64,000 nt of DNA from an uncultured Acidobacteriota bacterium (GCA_902826605.1 CADEFM010000001.1:186001-250000); one strand, 5' to 3'; counted from the stretch's first letter, positions 35,241-44,204 are shown. Notes: generated from the sequence alone by a model not told the origin. Made by a program: numbers and translations.

Positions 35241-36077
35241 CTATCCGCGTGCTTTGCGGCGCTTAGGTTCGGCGCGTGTGCCGGCATCGATGGCGGTGGC
35301 GGATGCCGCAGGTTTCTTGGCGTTTGCGAGACTGGCCTTTAGAGCCTCTAGGATATCCACCACTTTCTCCTGTTTTGGCTCGGGCGTCGCCACCACTTCC
35401 TTGCCTTCCTTCTTGGTTTCGATCAAGTGGAGCAGGTTCTCACGGTACTGATCCTTGTATTTTTGAGGCTCAAAATCAGCCGCCAGCGCTTCAATCAGAT
35501 TCTGCGCCAGGGCTAGTTCTTTTTCCTTCACCAAGCTCAGGTCCGTGCGGAATTCATCCACTTTTCGGATCTCATGCTCGAAATACATGGTGTGCATCAG
35601 TACGCCATTTTCGCCGGGGCGCAAAATCACGATGTGCTCGCGGTTATGCATTGCCACTCGCGCCACTCCCACATAGCCCGCTTTCTTGAGCGCCTCAAAA
35701 AGCAGCGCATACGGTTTTTCACCGGCCTCCTCGGGGGCCAGATAGTATGAAGTCTCCAAGTAAATGGGATCGACGTCATCGCCTTTGACGAATTCGAGGA
35801 TCTCCATCACCTTGGCAGTCTGGGGCGCTACTTTCTTAATTTCTTCGTCTTCTACGACTACGTAACGGTCTTTCTCATACTCGTAGCCCTTGACGATTTC
35901 CGTACGGGGAATGGGCTTGTCTTCGGCTTGGCAGAACAAGACTTGCTTAATCCGCGAACCGTCGTGTTTATGCAGTTGATTAAAGCTGATGCTTTCGCTG
36001 CGCGCCGCGCTGTACAATTTGACAGGGAACGACACTAACCCAAACGTGAGGTGCCCCTTCCAGACCGTGCTAGCCAT
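35241..36077 (-). CDS. ku: Ku homodimer DNA end-binding protein
   Basis: The product has 278 residues from the ATG at 36077 (MASTVWKGHLTFGLVSFPVKLYSAAR), the standard opening of bacterial Ku. Later landmarks are IVKGYEYEKDRYVVVEDEEI, YLETSYYLAP and the MHTMYFEHEIR segment. The C-terminal 40 residues are Lys/Ala/Arg-rich, as is usual for DNA-end and LigD recruitment. Ku threads onto double-strand ends. It diverges from ligD across 90 bp that are AT-richer than the surroundings. An upstream in-frame Met at 36119 would shorten that region and is not used. Confidence 0.95.
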   Translation of the reverse strand: MASTVWKGHLTFGLVSFPVKLYSAARSESISFNQLHKHDGSRIKQVLFCQAEDKPIPRTEIVKGYEYEKDRYVVVEDEEIKKVAPQTAKVMEILEFVKGDDVDPIYLETSYYLAPEEAGEKPYALLFEALKKAGYVGVARVAMHNREHIVILRPGENGVLMHTMYFEHEIRKVDEFRTDLSLVKEKELALAQNLIEALAADFEPQKYKDQYRENLLHLIETKKEGKEVVATPEPKQEKVVDILEALKASLANAKKPAASATAIDAGTRAEPKRRKARG

Positions 36078-36167
36078 ATACGATACCTCGCGATTCGATA
36101 GCCCTTCCGCGTCTTCCAATATACCTCAAACATTCCTCACAAATTATGTATCGGCGGAGAATGCAGC

Positions 36168-38645
36168 TTGACCCTTAAGCGCTACGCCGAAAAACGCCGT
36201 TTCAATGAAACTCCCGAACCCGTTCCTGGTACGGTTAAGCCCTCTGCCGCCGCCGCTCCCATGTTCTGCGTGCAACGTCATCACGCCTCGCACCTGCACT
36301 ACGACCTCCGCCTCGAAGTCGGAGGCACACTCAAATCGTGGGCAGTCCCCAAAGGCCCGACGCTCGACCCTAACGAAAAGCGCCTGGCAATGATGGTCGA
36401 GGACCATCCAATTGCTTACGGCGACTTCGAAGGCACCATACCGAAAGGTAATTACGGCGCCGGCAGTGTGATGCTGTGGGATCGCGGAACGTTTCAACTG
36501 CTTGGTGATGTTTCAGCAGATCAGCAGCTTGCAAGGGGCGACTTCAAGTTTAAGTTGATCGGCAAGAAGCTCTCCGGCGAGTTCGCAGTCGTGCGCATGA
36601 AGCGCGGAAAGGGCAATGAGTGGCTACTCCTCAAAAAGAAGGACGTGGCCGCCCGCCCAGGCTGGGATCCTGAGGATCATGCCGTCAGCGTGCTCACGGG
36701 CCGCACCCAGGAGGAAATCGCGCGCGAGTTGACTCCGGTGCCTTCACATACAGCCGGCCCGGCTAAGCGGGAATTCCCAAAGCAGGCAACTGCGGCCCCC
36801 ATGCCTAAAATGATCTCGCCCATGCTGGCTGAGATCGGCAAGGGCACGCCGCCCGCGGGTGACGAATGGCTGTTCGAAGTGAAATGGGACGGGGTGCGTG
36901 CCATCGGCAATATTGATGGCGCTCAGTTGCGAATGATATCCCGCAACGGCAACGCCATCGACAAGCAGTATCCCGAGCTTTCCGTCTTGCCCCATCAGAT
37001 CGACGCGAAGCAGGCGATTGTCGATGGCGAAATCGCGGCGCTCAATGCGCAGGGCAAGCCGGACTTTGAACTATTGCAGCGGCGCATGCATCTCACCGAC
37101 GCCAGCGTCATTGCCCGCTTGGCACGGAGCCGGCCCGTGACGCTGTTCGTGTTCGACTTGCTCTACCTGGATGGCCAAGACCTAAGAGGCGCTCCCCTCA
37201 AGGAGCGCAAAAGACTGCTCACCGAAATTCTGCGGCCGGAAGGCGCGATTCGCCTCTCCGAACACTTCACGGGTCACGGAGCGGAAATGCTTGAAGCCGT
37301 GAAGCAGCAAGGCATGGAAGGCATTATCGGCAAGCGCGCGTGCAGCAAATATGAATCGCGCCGCTCCGGAAATTGGATGAAGTGGAAAGTAGTGGATGCA
37401 TCAGATTTCTATATCTGCGGCTACACTCCAGGCGACAGGCATGGCCTGGGCGCGCTAGTGCTAGGCAGATATGAGGACGGCGCACTCCGCTGGTGCGGAA
37501 ATGTCGGTACCGGCTTCGACCGCAAGATGGTGGAGTTCCTTATGGAGAAGCTCGCTCCGCTCATCACGAAAGAGCGTCCATTTCCGGCATCGAAACTTCT
37601 GCCAAAGCAGGTAACATGGGTGCGACCGGAACTGATCTGCGAGGTGAAGTTCTCCAATTGGACGCAGGAAGGCCACCTTCGCGCACCCGTCTTCTTGCGC
37701 CTGCGGACGGATGTCGGCCCGCCGCCGCGCCCTCGCGCCGCGCTCCTCGATGCCGCCGCGAAGGAGGTTTCGCTTGACATTGATGGCCATCGCCTGAAGT
37801 TCACCCATCTCGACAAGCTCTACTACCCCAAAGACGGCTATCGCAAGCGCGACCTTCTGAACTACTACGACGCCGTCGCACCCCTGATCCTTCCGCACTT
37901 GAAGGGCCGGCCGCTCTCCCTCAAGCGCTATCCCAATGGAATCGAATCCGAATTCTTTTTTCAGAAGAACACGCCAGACAGCGCCCCTTCGTGGCTCACC
38001 ACAAAGACCATCGAGAAGAACCGGGCCATCATCGGCGGCGATCGTGCCACGCTCCTCTATCTGGTGAACCTGGGATGCATCGATCACAACCCGTGGATGA
38101 GCCGCGTGCAGTCTCTGGAGCATCCCGACTACGTGCTCATCGATCTTGACCCGCAGGAATGCACATATGAGCGCATCGTGGAAGCGGCGTTGTGGGTGCG
38201 CGGGAAACTCGACAAGGCCGGTCTGGAGGGATATCCGAAAACCACTGGCGGCGATGGCATGCATATCTTTATTCCGTTGGAGCCTGTATATACCTACGCG
38301 CACGTGCGCCAGTTCGCGGAAGCGCTGGCCACGCTGGGCGCTCATGAGCGACCGGACCTGTTCACCACGCCCCGCGCCGTCTCGCGCCGGGAAAAGGGCA
38401 AGGTCTATTTCGACTGGCAGCAAATTGCCGAAGGAAAAACCATCTCCGCCCCGTATGTTCTCCGTGCATACGCCGGTGCACCCGTGGCCGCCCCGCTAGC
38501 CTGGGAAGAGGTGACTCCGCGGCTTCGCCCTGAGCAATTTCACCTGGGGAACGCTTTGGCGCGCTTCGACCGAGTGGGCGATCTCTTTGATGGTGTTCTA
38601 AAACGGCCACAGCGGTTGGAAAGAGCCATTGAAAAGCTTTTATAA
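36168..38645 (+). CDS. ligD: multifunctional DNA ligase D (phosphoesterase-ligase-polymerase)
   Basis: The product has 825 residues. Domain order is 3'-phosphoesterase (about 5-175; His38, His44 and Asp46 in RHHASHLHYD, His80 in VEDHPIAYGDFEG), ATP-dependent ligase (about 210-520; nucleotidyl-accepting Lys239 in EVKWDGVR) and primase-polymerase (about 540-825; DLDP metal motif, TKTIEKN region). A TTG start at 36168 is supported by GGAG eight bases upstream; the ATG five bases before it is out of frame and stops after five codons. Together with ku it performs non-homologous end joining. All three active sites appear intact. Confidence 0.96.
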   Translation: MTLKRYAEKRRFNETPEPVPGTVKPSAAAAPMFCVQRHHASHLHYDLRLEVGGTLKSWAVPKGPTLDPNEKRLAMMVEDHPIAYGDFEGTIPKGNYGAGSVMLWDRGTFQLLGDVSADQQLARGDFKFKLIGKKLSGEFAVVRMKRGKGNEWLLLKKKDVAARPGWDPEDHAVSVLTGRTQEEIARELTPVPSHTAGPAKREFPKQATAAPMPKMISPMLAEIGKGTPPAGDEWLFEVKWDGVRAIGNIDGAQLRMISRNGNAIDKQYPELSVLPHQIDAKQAIVDGEIAALNAQGKPDFELLQRRMHLTDASVIARLARSRPVTLFVFDLLYLDGQDLRGAPLKERKRLLTEILRPEGAIRLSEHFTGHGAEMLEAVKQQGMEGIIGKRACSKYESRRSGNWMKWKVVDASDFYICGYTPGDRHGLGALVLGRYEDGALRWCGNVGTGFDRKMVEFLMEKLAPLITKERPFPASKLLPKQVTWVRPELICEVKFSNWTQEGHLRAPVFLRLRTDVGPPPRPRAALLDAAAKEVSLDIDGHRLKFTHLDKLYYPKDGYRKRDLLNYYDAVAPLILPHLKGRPLSLKRYPNGIESEFFFQKNTPDSAPSWLTTKTIEKNRAIIGGDRATLLYLVNLGCIDHNPWMSRVQSLEHPDYVLIDLDPQECTYERIVEAALWVRGKLDKAGLEGYPKTTGGDGMHIFIPLEPVYTYAHVRQFAEALATLGAHERPDLFTTPRAVSRREKGKVYFDWQQIAEGKTISAPYVLRAYAGAPVAAPLAWEEVTPRLRPEQFHLGNALARFDRVGDLFDGVLKRPQRLERAIEKLL

Positions 38646-38707
38646 CATGTAATCTCAGTTACATCCGCCCGCGTCAGTATGTGCAGAAGGAGTTCGATAC
38701 AATCCAA

Positions 38708-39223
38708 ATGAAATCAAAATTCATCGCAGCTTCCACAGTGGCGCTAACCCTGGCGGCGGGGGTGTACGCTCAAGGCTTCCGGCAGCGAGGCCCGCAGAAC
38801 GGCCAACGACCCGACCCGGGCGCGAGAATGGAACGCTTCCTAACCCGCAGCCTGCAGTTGGACGCCTCCCAGCAGAACCAATTGCACACGTTCATCGAAG
38901 AAAACCGTGTGGCGACGCAGTCACTCCGGGATCAGATGCCGGATCTTCGAAAGGGCCTGATGGAGGCGATCAAAGCGAATAACACCGCTCAAATCGACAC
39001 CCTGTCCACGCAGATGGGAAATATCGAGCAGCAACTTTCGGCGGCGCGTGCGAAGACCGCGGCTAAATTCTACGCCGTCCTGAATGATGCGCAGAAGGCC
39101 GATCTCGGGGCTCGCATCGGAATGCTGATGGGCGGCTTCGGTCCTGGCGGTTTTGGTGGGCCCATGGGCCGTGGCGGCAGAGGCCCGGGTGGACCTCCCC
39201 CGGCTGCTACCACTCCTCAGTAG
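38708..39223 (+). CDS. Spy/CpxP-like periplasmic protein
   Basis: The product has 171 residues. MKSKFIAASTVALTLAAGVYAQ is a signal peptide. A helical core (MERFLTRSLQLDASQQNQLHTFIEENR ... ALNDAQKADLGARIG) has the LTxxQ-like helical pattern of Spy/CpxP family proteins; the last 25 residues are a Gly/Pro/Arg-rich tail. Such proteins act as periplasmic chaperones or metal-stress sensors. The start is placed at the signal-peptide Met; a GTG at 38681 is possible, and AAGGAG sits 15 bp upstream of the ATG, longer than ideal. It is followed directly by a strong terminator. Confidence 0.7.
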   Translation: MKSKFIAASTVALTLAAGVYAQGFRQRGPQNGQRPDPGARMERFLTRSLQLDASQQNQLHTFIEENRVATQSLRDQMPDLRKGLMEAIKANNTAQIDTLSTQMGNIEQQLSAARAKTAAKFYAVLNDAQKADLGARIGMLMGGFGPGGFGGPMGRGGRGPGGPPPAATTPQ

Positions 39224-39240
39224 TTTTGTCCGGCAGTCTC

Positions 39241-39277
39241 CGCACGGGGCGGGCCTTCCGCTCGCCCCGTGCGTTTT
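39241..39277 (+). terminator. Rho-independent terminator of the Spy-like gene
   Basis: CGCACGGGGCG (39241-39251) pairs fully with CGCCCCGTGCG (39263-39273), an 11-bp GC-rich stem with an 11-nt loop, followed by TTTT. It lies 17 bp after the stop of the Spy-like gene and just before the 3' end of the convergent ykgJ-type gene. Confidence 0.85.
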
Positions 39278-39279
39278 CG

Positions 39280-39819
39280 CTAGTTCCCCTTGATCCCCGC
39301 ACGGAATTTCGTGAGTCCCTTAATCTTTTCCATCCAGTTATAGACGATCGGACAGTAAGTGGCGCGATCCACGAACTCCCACATGCGGCTTTGAATGGAC
39401 CCCGCTCCTCGCACCACATGCGGAAACCTCTCACAATTTGCCGGACGCGCTTCATACACCGTGCATTCATTGCCGGATAGAAATTCGCAGCCCAGCACGC
39501 CATCGGCGCTGGGGACCCTTCGCAGAATAGTCAGCCCGTTTTCGTCCAGAGCCGTGTGCTTTTCCATGAATTGCTTTTCCGTCATCCCCAAAAAGCGCCC
39601 CAGTTTGGCCACGTCGCGTTCCGTGATCTCCACTTCTCCAACCCGGCAGCATTCGCCGCAATCCTGGCAATCGATCTGGCTTTCCGTCTCCAGCGCCGCT
39701 TTGCGGAATTGGCGTTCCACGAAAACGTGCGATTTAATGTGCGCGCGGAAGCGCAGGTTCTCCGCGCGCTTCTGCTCGCCCAGGCGGCGAATTTGAACCA
39801 GATCCGTGATGGGGGGCAT
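39280..39819 (-). CDS. YkgJ family cysteine-cluster protein
   Basis: The product has 179 residues. The conserved cluster is CQDCGECCRVGEVEIT near the middle, followed by GCEFLSGNECTVYEARPANCERFP, the Cys pattern of the CxxCxxCC...C...C YkgJ/UPF0153 family. These cysteines are thought to hold zinc or iron-sulfur; the reaction is not established. An N-terminal basic helix (VQIRRLGEQKRAENLRFRAHIKS) is extra. The gene points away from the hypothetical gene at 39866, with starts about 46 bp apart, and its 3' end faces the terminator of the Spy-like gene. Confidence 0.85.
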   Translation of the reverse strand: MPPITDLVQIRRLGEQKRAENLRFRAHIKSHVFVERQFRKAALETESQIDCQDCGECCRVGEVEITERDVAKLGRFLGMTEKQFMEKHTALDENGLTILRRVPSADGVLGCEFLSGNECTVYEARPANCERFPHVVRGAGSIQSRMWEFVDRATYCPIVYNWMEKIKGLTKFRAGIKGN

Positions 39820-39865
39820 GAATAGTCAACTCCAGCTTACAAGTTGGGCAGGTTACAATTTGAGC

Positions 39866-40441
39866 GTGCCTGACCGACTCTACTTTTCGTGCTGGGTCAA
39901 AGACCGCCGCACGCAGCCCGTCCTGCATCAATATCAGAAAATGCTCGAGCTGTTTCCGCTGTCGAAGCTCGCCAAACGCGGCCCCGTCCTGCGCGTGTAC
40001 GCGCTGGAACACACTGAGCCGCCGCTGTGCGAATTGGAATTCCCCGTGGCGCCCGATATGGGAGCCATTGTCGACGCCGCCCGCGAATTCATGCTGGCCG
40101 ATTGCGCCTGCGAAATCGACGCGGCTTGGGATCTATGGGATTACGAAGGTGAATGGAAACTTGCCCCCGTCCAAGTGATGTTAGCCTGCTACGGTCCCGA
40201 ATTCGACAACGAAGTAGGCGACCACCTGCGCATCGAATTTGGCCCCGACGCGCGCTTCCTCCCCTCCGCCGGTGTTGAAGGGAGCCTGCGCATGGGCGAA
40301 TCTAATCTCAAGAGCCTGCTGCGGCTGACGGGTGAACTAGAGAGCGGCTTGGAAGTCGAGCGGCGCCAACTCTGGTCGGAGAGCGGCGCGAATTTCGCTG
40401 ATGTGCTGAAACAGGCTGTGGGCGCTTATCACGTGAACTGA
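39866..40441 (+). CDS. hypothetical protein
   Basis: The product has 191 residues from a GTG (VPDRLYFSCWVKDRRTQPVLHQ). A start at 39806 is in frame but would overlap the divergent ykgJ-type gene and add an unlikely leader. The chain mixes strands and helices (VLRVYALEHTEPPLCELEFPV; DHLRIEFGPDARFLP; LKSLLRLTGELESGLEVERRQLWSE). No family is recognised. It is conserved-looking, with normal composition, and lies 23 bp before the unrecognised two-gene cassette, but nothing shows a functional link. Confidence 0.65.
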   Translation: MPDRLYFSCWVKDRRTQPVLHQYQKMLELFPLSKLAKRGPVLRVYALEHTEPPLCELEFPVAPDMGAIVDAAREFMLADCACEIDAAWDLWDYEGEWKLAPVQVMLACYGPEFDNEVGDHLRIEFGPDARFLPSAGVEGSLRMGESNLKSLLRLTGELESGLEVERRQLWSESGANFADVLKQAVGAYHVN

Positions 40442-40464
40442 TCACCCCCGAGTGATCTAGTCTG

Positions 40465-41184
40465 ATGAAGTCCAGTGTCTTGGTAGTGCGCGAGGCACCG
40501 ACCGAATTGACGGGAAACCTCATGACCCCAAGCACATTGCCCCCGTTTCAGCTGACCGGTCGGCAGCAATTCCTTTATCAATCGCTCGCCCAGAAGAGCC
40601 CAGCTATGGGTGAGCTTTACGAGAGCGCAATCCGGGTCTTTCAAGACAACGCAAACCCTGGGCGGGTTTTTCTAGCGGCGCATTCGATCCGTGAAATGAC
40701 GAAGGACCTGCCCAAGGTGCTAGACGTGCCTGTGCTGACGGATCATGGACGCATGCGCGACCGACTCGACGCCTTGGAGAAAACCTGGAGCGGCGTGCTC
40801 GTCAGCGGATGCAACCAAGCCGGAGCGTGGACGGGTGAAATCGATCCGCCGCTGCGGCGGCTACTTGTGGAACTCCCCGAATTCTTCACGTGGCGCAGCG
40901 AAAGCGATCCCAAGATGCGCGAGAGCGCCACGGCCCTGTTCCGGCGTATCGATCCGGCGGGCCGCCCGCTTCCCGAACCGCTCGAAAAGCGCCGCGCGAA
41001 GCGCTGGATTGCACTGCACGATTACTTCAATAGGACGGCCCACCGATCGCAGACCACGGAACCGGAGTTCTTGGCTAGGCTCGACGAACTGGAGCGGATT
41101 CTGATGGACAGCTTAAGCCCACAGCCCTCGGAAGACTTCTCGGTCATCGATACCATTTTCCTGGAGGATCGCGCCGATGCCTAA
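40465..41184 (+). CDS. small helical protein of a candidate two-gene system, HEPN-like features
   Basis: The product has 239 residues; an ATG at 40522 (MTPSTLPPFQLTGRQQFLY) is an alternative start and neither ATG has a clear ribosome binding site. It is almost wholly helical and charged. AAHSIREMTKDLPKVL at about 71-86 and RWIALHDYFNRTAHR at about 180-194 stand out. The second has Arg180-x4-His185, the spacing of the catalytic motif of HEPN nucleases, and an AH pair (192-193). This is a pattern match only; I know no named family. The stop overlaps the start of the 972-residue gene by 8 bp (ATGCCTAA), so the two are translationally coupled. A role as an effector is inference. Confidence 0.7.
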   Translation: MKSSVLVVREAPTELTGNLMTPSTLPPFQLTGRQQFLYQSLAQKSPAMGELYESAIRVFQDNANPGRVFLAAHSIREMTKDLPKVLDVPVLTDHGRMRDRLDALEKTWSGVLVSGCNQAGAWTGEIDPPLRRLLVELPEFFTWRSESDPKMRESATALFRRIDPAGRPLPEPLEKRRAKRWIALHDYFNRTAHRSQTTEPEFLARLDELERILMDSLSPQPSEDFSVIDTIFLEDRADA

Positions 41185-44095
41185 ACCGGAAATCGTCGAG
41201 CGCGCCCTGGCGGCCCTCAAAGGCTACGCGCAGTACGAGTATTTCTTCGAGAATCTCGCCTCGCCAGCCTGGTTGGAGCCGCTTGCGGCAAAGGGGATGT
41301 TCAAGCACCCGCAGCCGATCGAGAAAATGGACCCATATATCCGCTTCCCGTTCTGGCCGGAGTCGCGGTATTTGGCGCGCATGTCCAAGCTGCCGGAAGC
41401 GCAAGCGGCGGTCACTAAAATCACCCTTGGCATCCCCTCCTCCGATAACAGCCGAGTTTACGACGATGTCGCCGAGATCGCCCTGTCGTTGCCACCGGCG
41501 TTGGCGGCGAAGCTGGTGCCGAAGCTGGTTGAAGGGATTCGCCTGCCGATCAAACTCCAGCTCAAAGACAAGATGGGTGCGCTGATTGTTCACCTGGCCG
41601 AAGGCAGGCAAGGCGCGACGGCGGCAACGCTGACTGCTGCGGTGCTTGCCTTGTCGCCCGATCCGAGCGCACCCGGAGAAGATGAGCTGCTGCGTTTTCC
41701 GAAACCTCAGCCGCTCCTGGAGGATTTCTACTACGCGCGGGTAGTGGACAACGCGGTGCCGGCCTTGGTCGGGGCCGTGGGGCTCGACGCCGTACAGCTC
41801 TTTATCGGCCTGCTGGATGACGCTATTCGTCTGTCACGGAAACCCTCGGACGAAGAAGGCAACACGGAGGACTATCTCTACATCGCCCATCCAGCTATTG
41901 AACTGGGCGGCGGACGGGACGATATTCCGGGCATCCTTCTTTATGCGGTCCGCGACGCTGGGGAGCAGTTGATAAAGTCGGACCCCGGACAATTGCCGCG
42001 TGTTCTGGATGCGCTTCAGCAGAAACGATGGAGTTCGTTCGAGCGCCTTCGCCTGCATCTCTGCCGGGTGTTTGTCGAATCGGGCGGTCTGGCAGTTGCA
42101 GAGCAAGCTTTCCGAGACCCCGAGATCCTGGGTCGTGCAAGTTTCCAGCACGAGGCCGTGCTTCTGCTGAAAGAAGTATTCACGCGTTTGAGCGCTCCCA
42201 CCCAGAAGAATCTTCTGGAGTGGATCGACCGCGGCTGGCCGGAGGCTTCCATCCGCCGGTGGCTGGAATTCTGTGGACAGCCGGTGACGGATGACGCTAT
42301 CCGGGAACTATCGAACATCTGGAAGCGCGATCACTACGCGGTGCTTGAGGGTCAGATGCCCGACGCTTATCAGCAGAAGCTCGACGAACTGGTGGCGAAG
42401 ATGGGTGCGGCGCGGAAGCTGGAGAAGCCCAAAGGAATCACCGGTGGTGCATTCGGAGCGGTGTCGCCCAAAGCGCCCGAGGAATTCGAACAAATGAGCG
42501 TCCCGGAAACCTTCGAGTTCCTAGCAGCCTGGACGCCGGGGACCAGCATCTTTGAGGCGACCGCAGAGGGTGCCGGTCAGAAGCTCGCTGCCGCCGTCCA
42601 GGACAGACTGGAGGAGTTCGTAGCTGTGGCGGTCGAGTTCAGGCGCCTAGACCCGACCTATGTGAGGTCATTCTTTGGTGCCGTCACCAGTGCGCTCAAG
42701 GCGGAGCGGACCTTCGCATGGCAACCGGTCTTGGAACTGGCCGCCTGGGTCACCGCGCTACCCAGAGAAATAGCCGGAAGAAAGGGCGGCGGACATTTTG
42801 TCGCCGATCCCGATTGGGGGTGGTCGAGGGACGCGATCATCGACCTGCTGACAAGCGGCTTCGACGAAAAACTGCCGGGCCGGTTCACATCCGACCTGCG
42901 ATCCATGGTCTGGACGGTGCTTCGCCCGCTCGCAGAAGACCCGAACCCCGCGCCTGCGGATGAAATCCCGGACCCCGAGCGCGCCGGTGCCCTCGTTCAC
43001 CGGTTCGCTCAAAAAGACGAGCGCGCTAGGGAAGCGGACCTCACATCGCTTTCCATCAACACGACCAGGGGCCGGGCGATGCATGTGGTGTTTACGTACG
43101 CCCGGTGGGTGCGGCTTTCCATCGAATCGGAACGAGCAGCGGGCAGCAAGTCCCCGGCCGGCTTCGACGAAATGCTGGAAGTGCGCGAGGTCTTGGAAGC
43201 GCATTTGGATGTGGGCCACGAGCCAACCCGGACGATTCGGTCGGTGTACGGCGATCACCTGACCATGCTTGGCTGGCTTGATTGGAATTGGTTGGAGGCC
43301 AATCTCGGCCGCATTCTGCCGTTGGCCGACGCGGACTATCCCTTCTTCAGCGCCGCATGGCGGAGCTTTGTCGTCTTCAACGCGCCCAACACCACCTTGT
43401 TTCGCGCGATGACGGGCTGCTACCGGAAAGCGATAGAGCATCTGGGCAAGGACGTTCTCCCCAGGCACCCGGTCAAGTCGCCCGAGGACGCCCTGGCTGA
43501 GCATCTGATGGCATACTACTGGCAGGGAGCTTTGGAGTTCGGGGGCGCTGACCCGCTGCTCGACGATTTTTTTGCTCTGGCGTCGGAGGCTGTTCGCGGC
43601 CACGCGATGTGGTACGTCGGGATCAGCGTTGCAGGGTGGAAAGACGAGGCACCTGCTGAAGTCTACGTAAAACTTCAGGATCTCTTTGGCGGGCGACTGG
43701 AAGCGGCACGAAGTGCAGCGTCACCGGAGGGGTTCAGCGCCGAGCTCAGCAACTTTGGATATTGGTTCACATCCCAGAAATTTGACGAACGCTGGTCGCT
43801 CGAAACCGTACTCGCCGCGCTTCAGTTGTCGAAGAAGACGGCGTCTGAAATGGACGTGGTCAAGCGCCTGAGCGAGCTGTGTCCCCGGTACCCCGTCGAA
43901 TGCGTCTCGTGTCTGTGGCTCATGGTTGAAGGAGACAAGGAGGGCTGGATACTGATCGGGGTCGAGGCGGATGCGCGGACCTTGTTGAAGCGAGCGCTCG
44001 AAAGCACCAACCCGGAGGGATCTTCGTCCGCCCGGCGTCTCATCGAGTGGCTCATTGCCAGGGGACAGTTTGGATTCAGAGAACTCCTGACTTAA
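41177..44095 (+). CDS. 972-residue alpha-helical protein, partner in a candidate two-gene system
   Basis: There is no signal peptide, no membrane segment and no P-loop or other nucleotide-binding motif. Nearly all predicted structure is helical, as in an alpha-solenoid. A stretch at residues 626-635 (SINTTRGRAM) followed by hydrophobic HVVFTYARWV recalls the I-N-x-x-R-G-x-A helix that I associate with helical sensor regions of SIR2-DUF4020 and STAND/Avs-type antiphage proteins; this link is from memory and unproven. Trp-rich helices follow (LTMLGWLDWNWLEANLG; PFFSAAWRSFVVF). Overlap with the small HEPN-like gene indicates a joint function. Codon use is like the rest of the genome, so any transfer is not recent. 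Confidence 0.75.
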   Translation: MPKPEIVERALAALKGYAQYEYFFENLASPAWLEPLAAKGMFKHPQPIEKMDPYIRFPFWPESRYLARMSKLPEAQAAVTKITLGIPSSDNSRVYDDVAEIALSLPPALAAKLVPKLVEGIRLPIKLQLKDKMGALIVHLAEGRQGATAATLTAAVLALSPDPSAPGEDELLRFPKPQPLLEDFYYARVVDNAVPALVGAVGLDAVQLFIGLLDDAIRLSRKPSDEEGNTEDYLYIAHPAIELGGGRDDIPGILLYAVRDAGEQLIKSDPGQLPRVLDALQQKRWSSFERLRLHLCRVFVESGGLAVAEQAFRDPEILGRASFQHEAVLLLKEVFTRLSAPTQKNLLEWIDRGWPEASIRRWLEFCGQPVTDDAIRELSNIWKRDHYAVLEGQMPDAYQQKLDELVAKMGAARKLEKPKGITGGAFGAVSPKAPEEFEQMSVPETFEFLAAWTPGTSIFEATAEGAGQKLAAAVQDRLEEFVAVAVEFRRLDPTYVRSFFGAVTSALKAERTFAWQPVLELAAWVTALPREIAGRKGGGHFVADPDWGWSRDAIIDLLTSGFDEKLPGRFTSDLRSMVWTVLRPLAEDPNPAPADEIPDPERAGALVHRFAQKDERAREADLTSLSINTTRGRAMHVVFTYARWVRLSIESERAAGSKSPAGFDEMLEVREVLEAHLDVGHEPTRTIRSVYGDHLTMLGWLDWNWLEANLGRILPLADADYPFFSAAWRSFVVFNAPNTTLFRAMTGCYRKAIEHLGKDVLPRHPVKSPEDALAEHLMAYYWQGALEFGGADPLLDDFFALASEAVRGHAMWYVGISVAGWKDEAPAEVYVKLQDLFGGRLEAARSAASPEGFSAELSNFGYWFTSQKFDERWSLETVLAALQLSKKTASEMDVVKRLSELCPRYPVECVSCLWLMVEGDKEGWILIGVEADARTLLKRALESTNPEGSSSARRLIEWLIARGQFGFRELLT

Positions 44096-44114
44096 ATCAA
44101 CGGCCACATTTTTT

Positions 44115-44145
44115 CGAGGCGTAAAAGGAACCGCTCCTTGCCTCG
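44115..44145. other. interrupted inverted repeat after the two-gene cassette
   Basis: CGAGGC (44115-44120) pairs with GCCTCG (44140-44145), and AAGGA (44125-44129) with TCCTT (44135-44139), leaving GTAA bulged and a 5-nt loop. On the plus strand the T-run precedes rather than follows the stem, so a classic terminator is not met. It lies 20 bp after the cassette and immediately before the argF promoter, whose -35 overlaps it. Confidence 0.45.
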
Positions 44146-44191
44146 CTCCGTGAAATGTATTATTATTCATTCTAGTGAATAAACATTCACA
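44138..44191 (+). promoter_or_regulatory. argF promoter overlapped by ARG box
   Basis: TTGCCT (44138-44143) and TATTAT (44161-44166) are 17 bp apart, a good sigma-70-type pair. AGTGAATAAACATTCACA (44174-44191) matches the ArgR box pattern; its core TGAAT-AAAC-ATTCA is a perfect palindrome of the half sites. An extra half site ATTCA at 44165-44169 makes a second, overlapping inverted pair with TGAAT at 44176-44180. Occupied ArgR would cover the -10 and start point and repress the operon when arginine is high. Confidence 0.8.
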
Positions 44192-44204
44192 AGGGAGAAC
44201 CGCC

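Noticed and set aside
37461..38423. 320-codon frame antisense to ligD
   Set aside because: It lies entirely within the polymerase half of ligD and has no family-like motif.
38647..38664. ATGTAA-N6-TTACAT inverted repeat after ligD as terminator
   Set aside because: The stem is only 6 AT-rich base pairs without a U-tract; at most a weak operator candidate.
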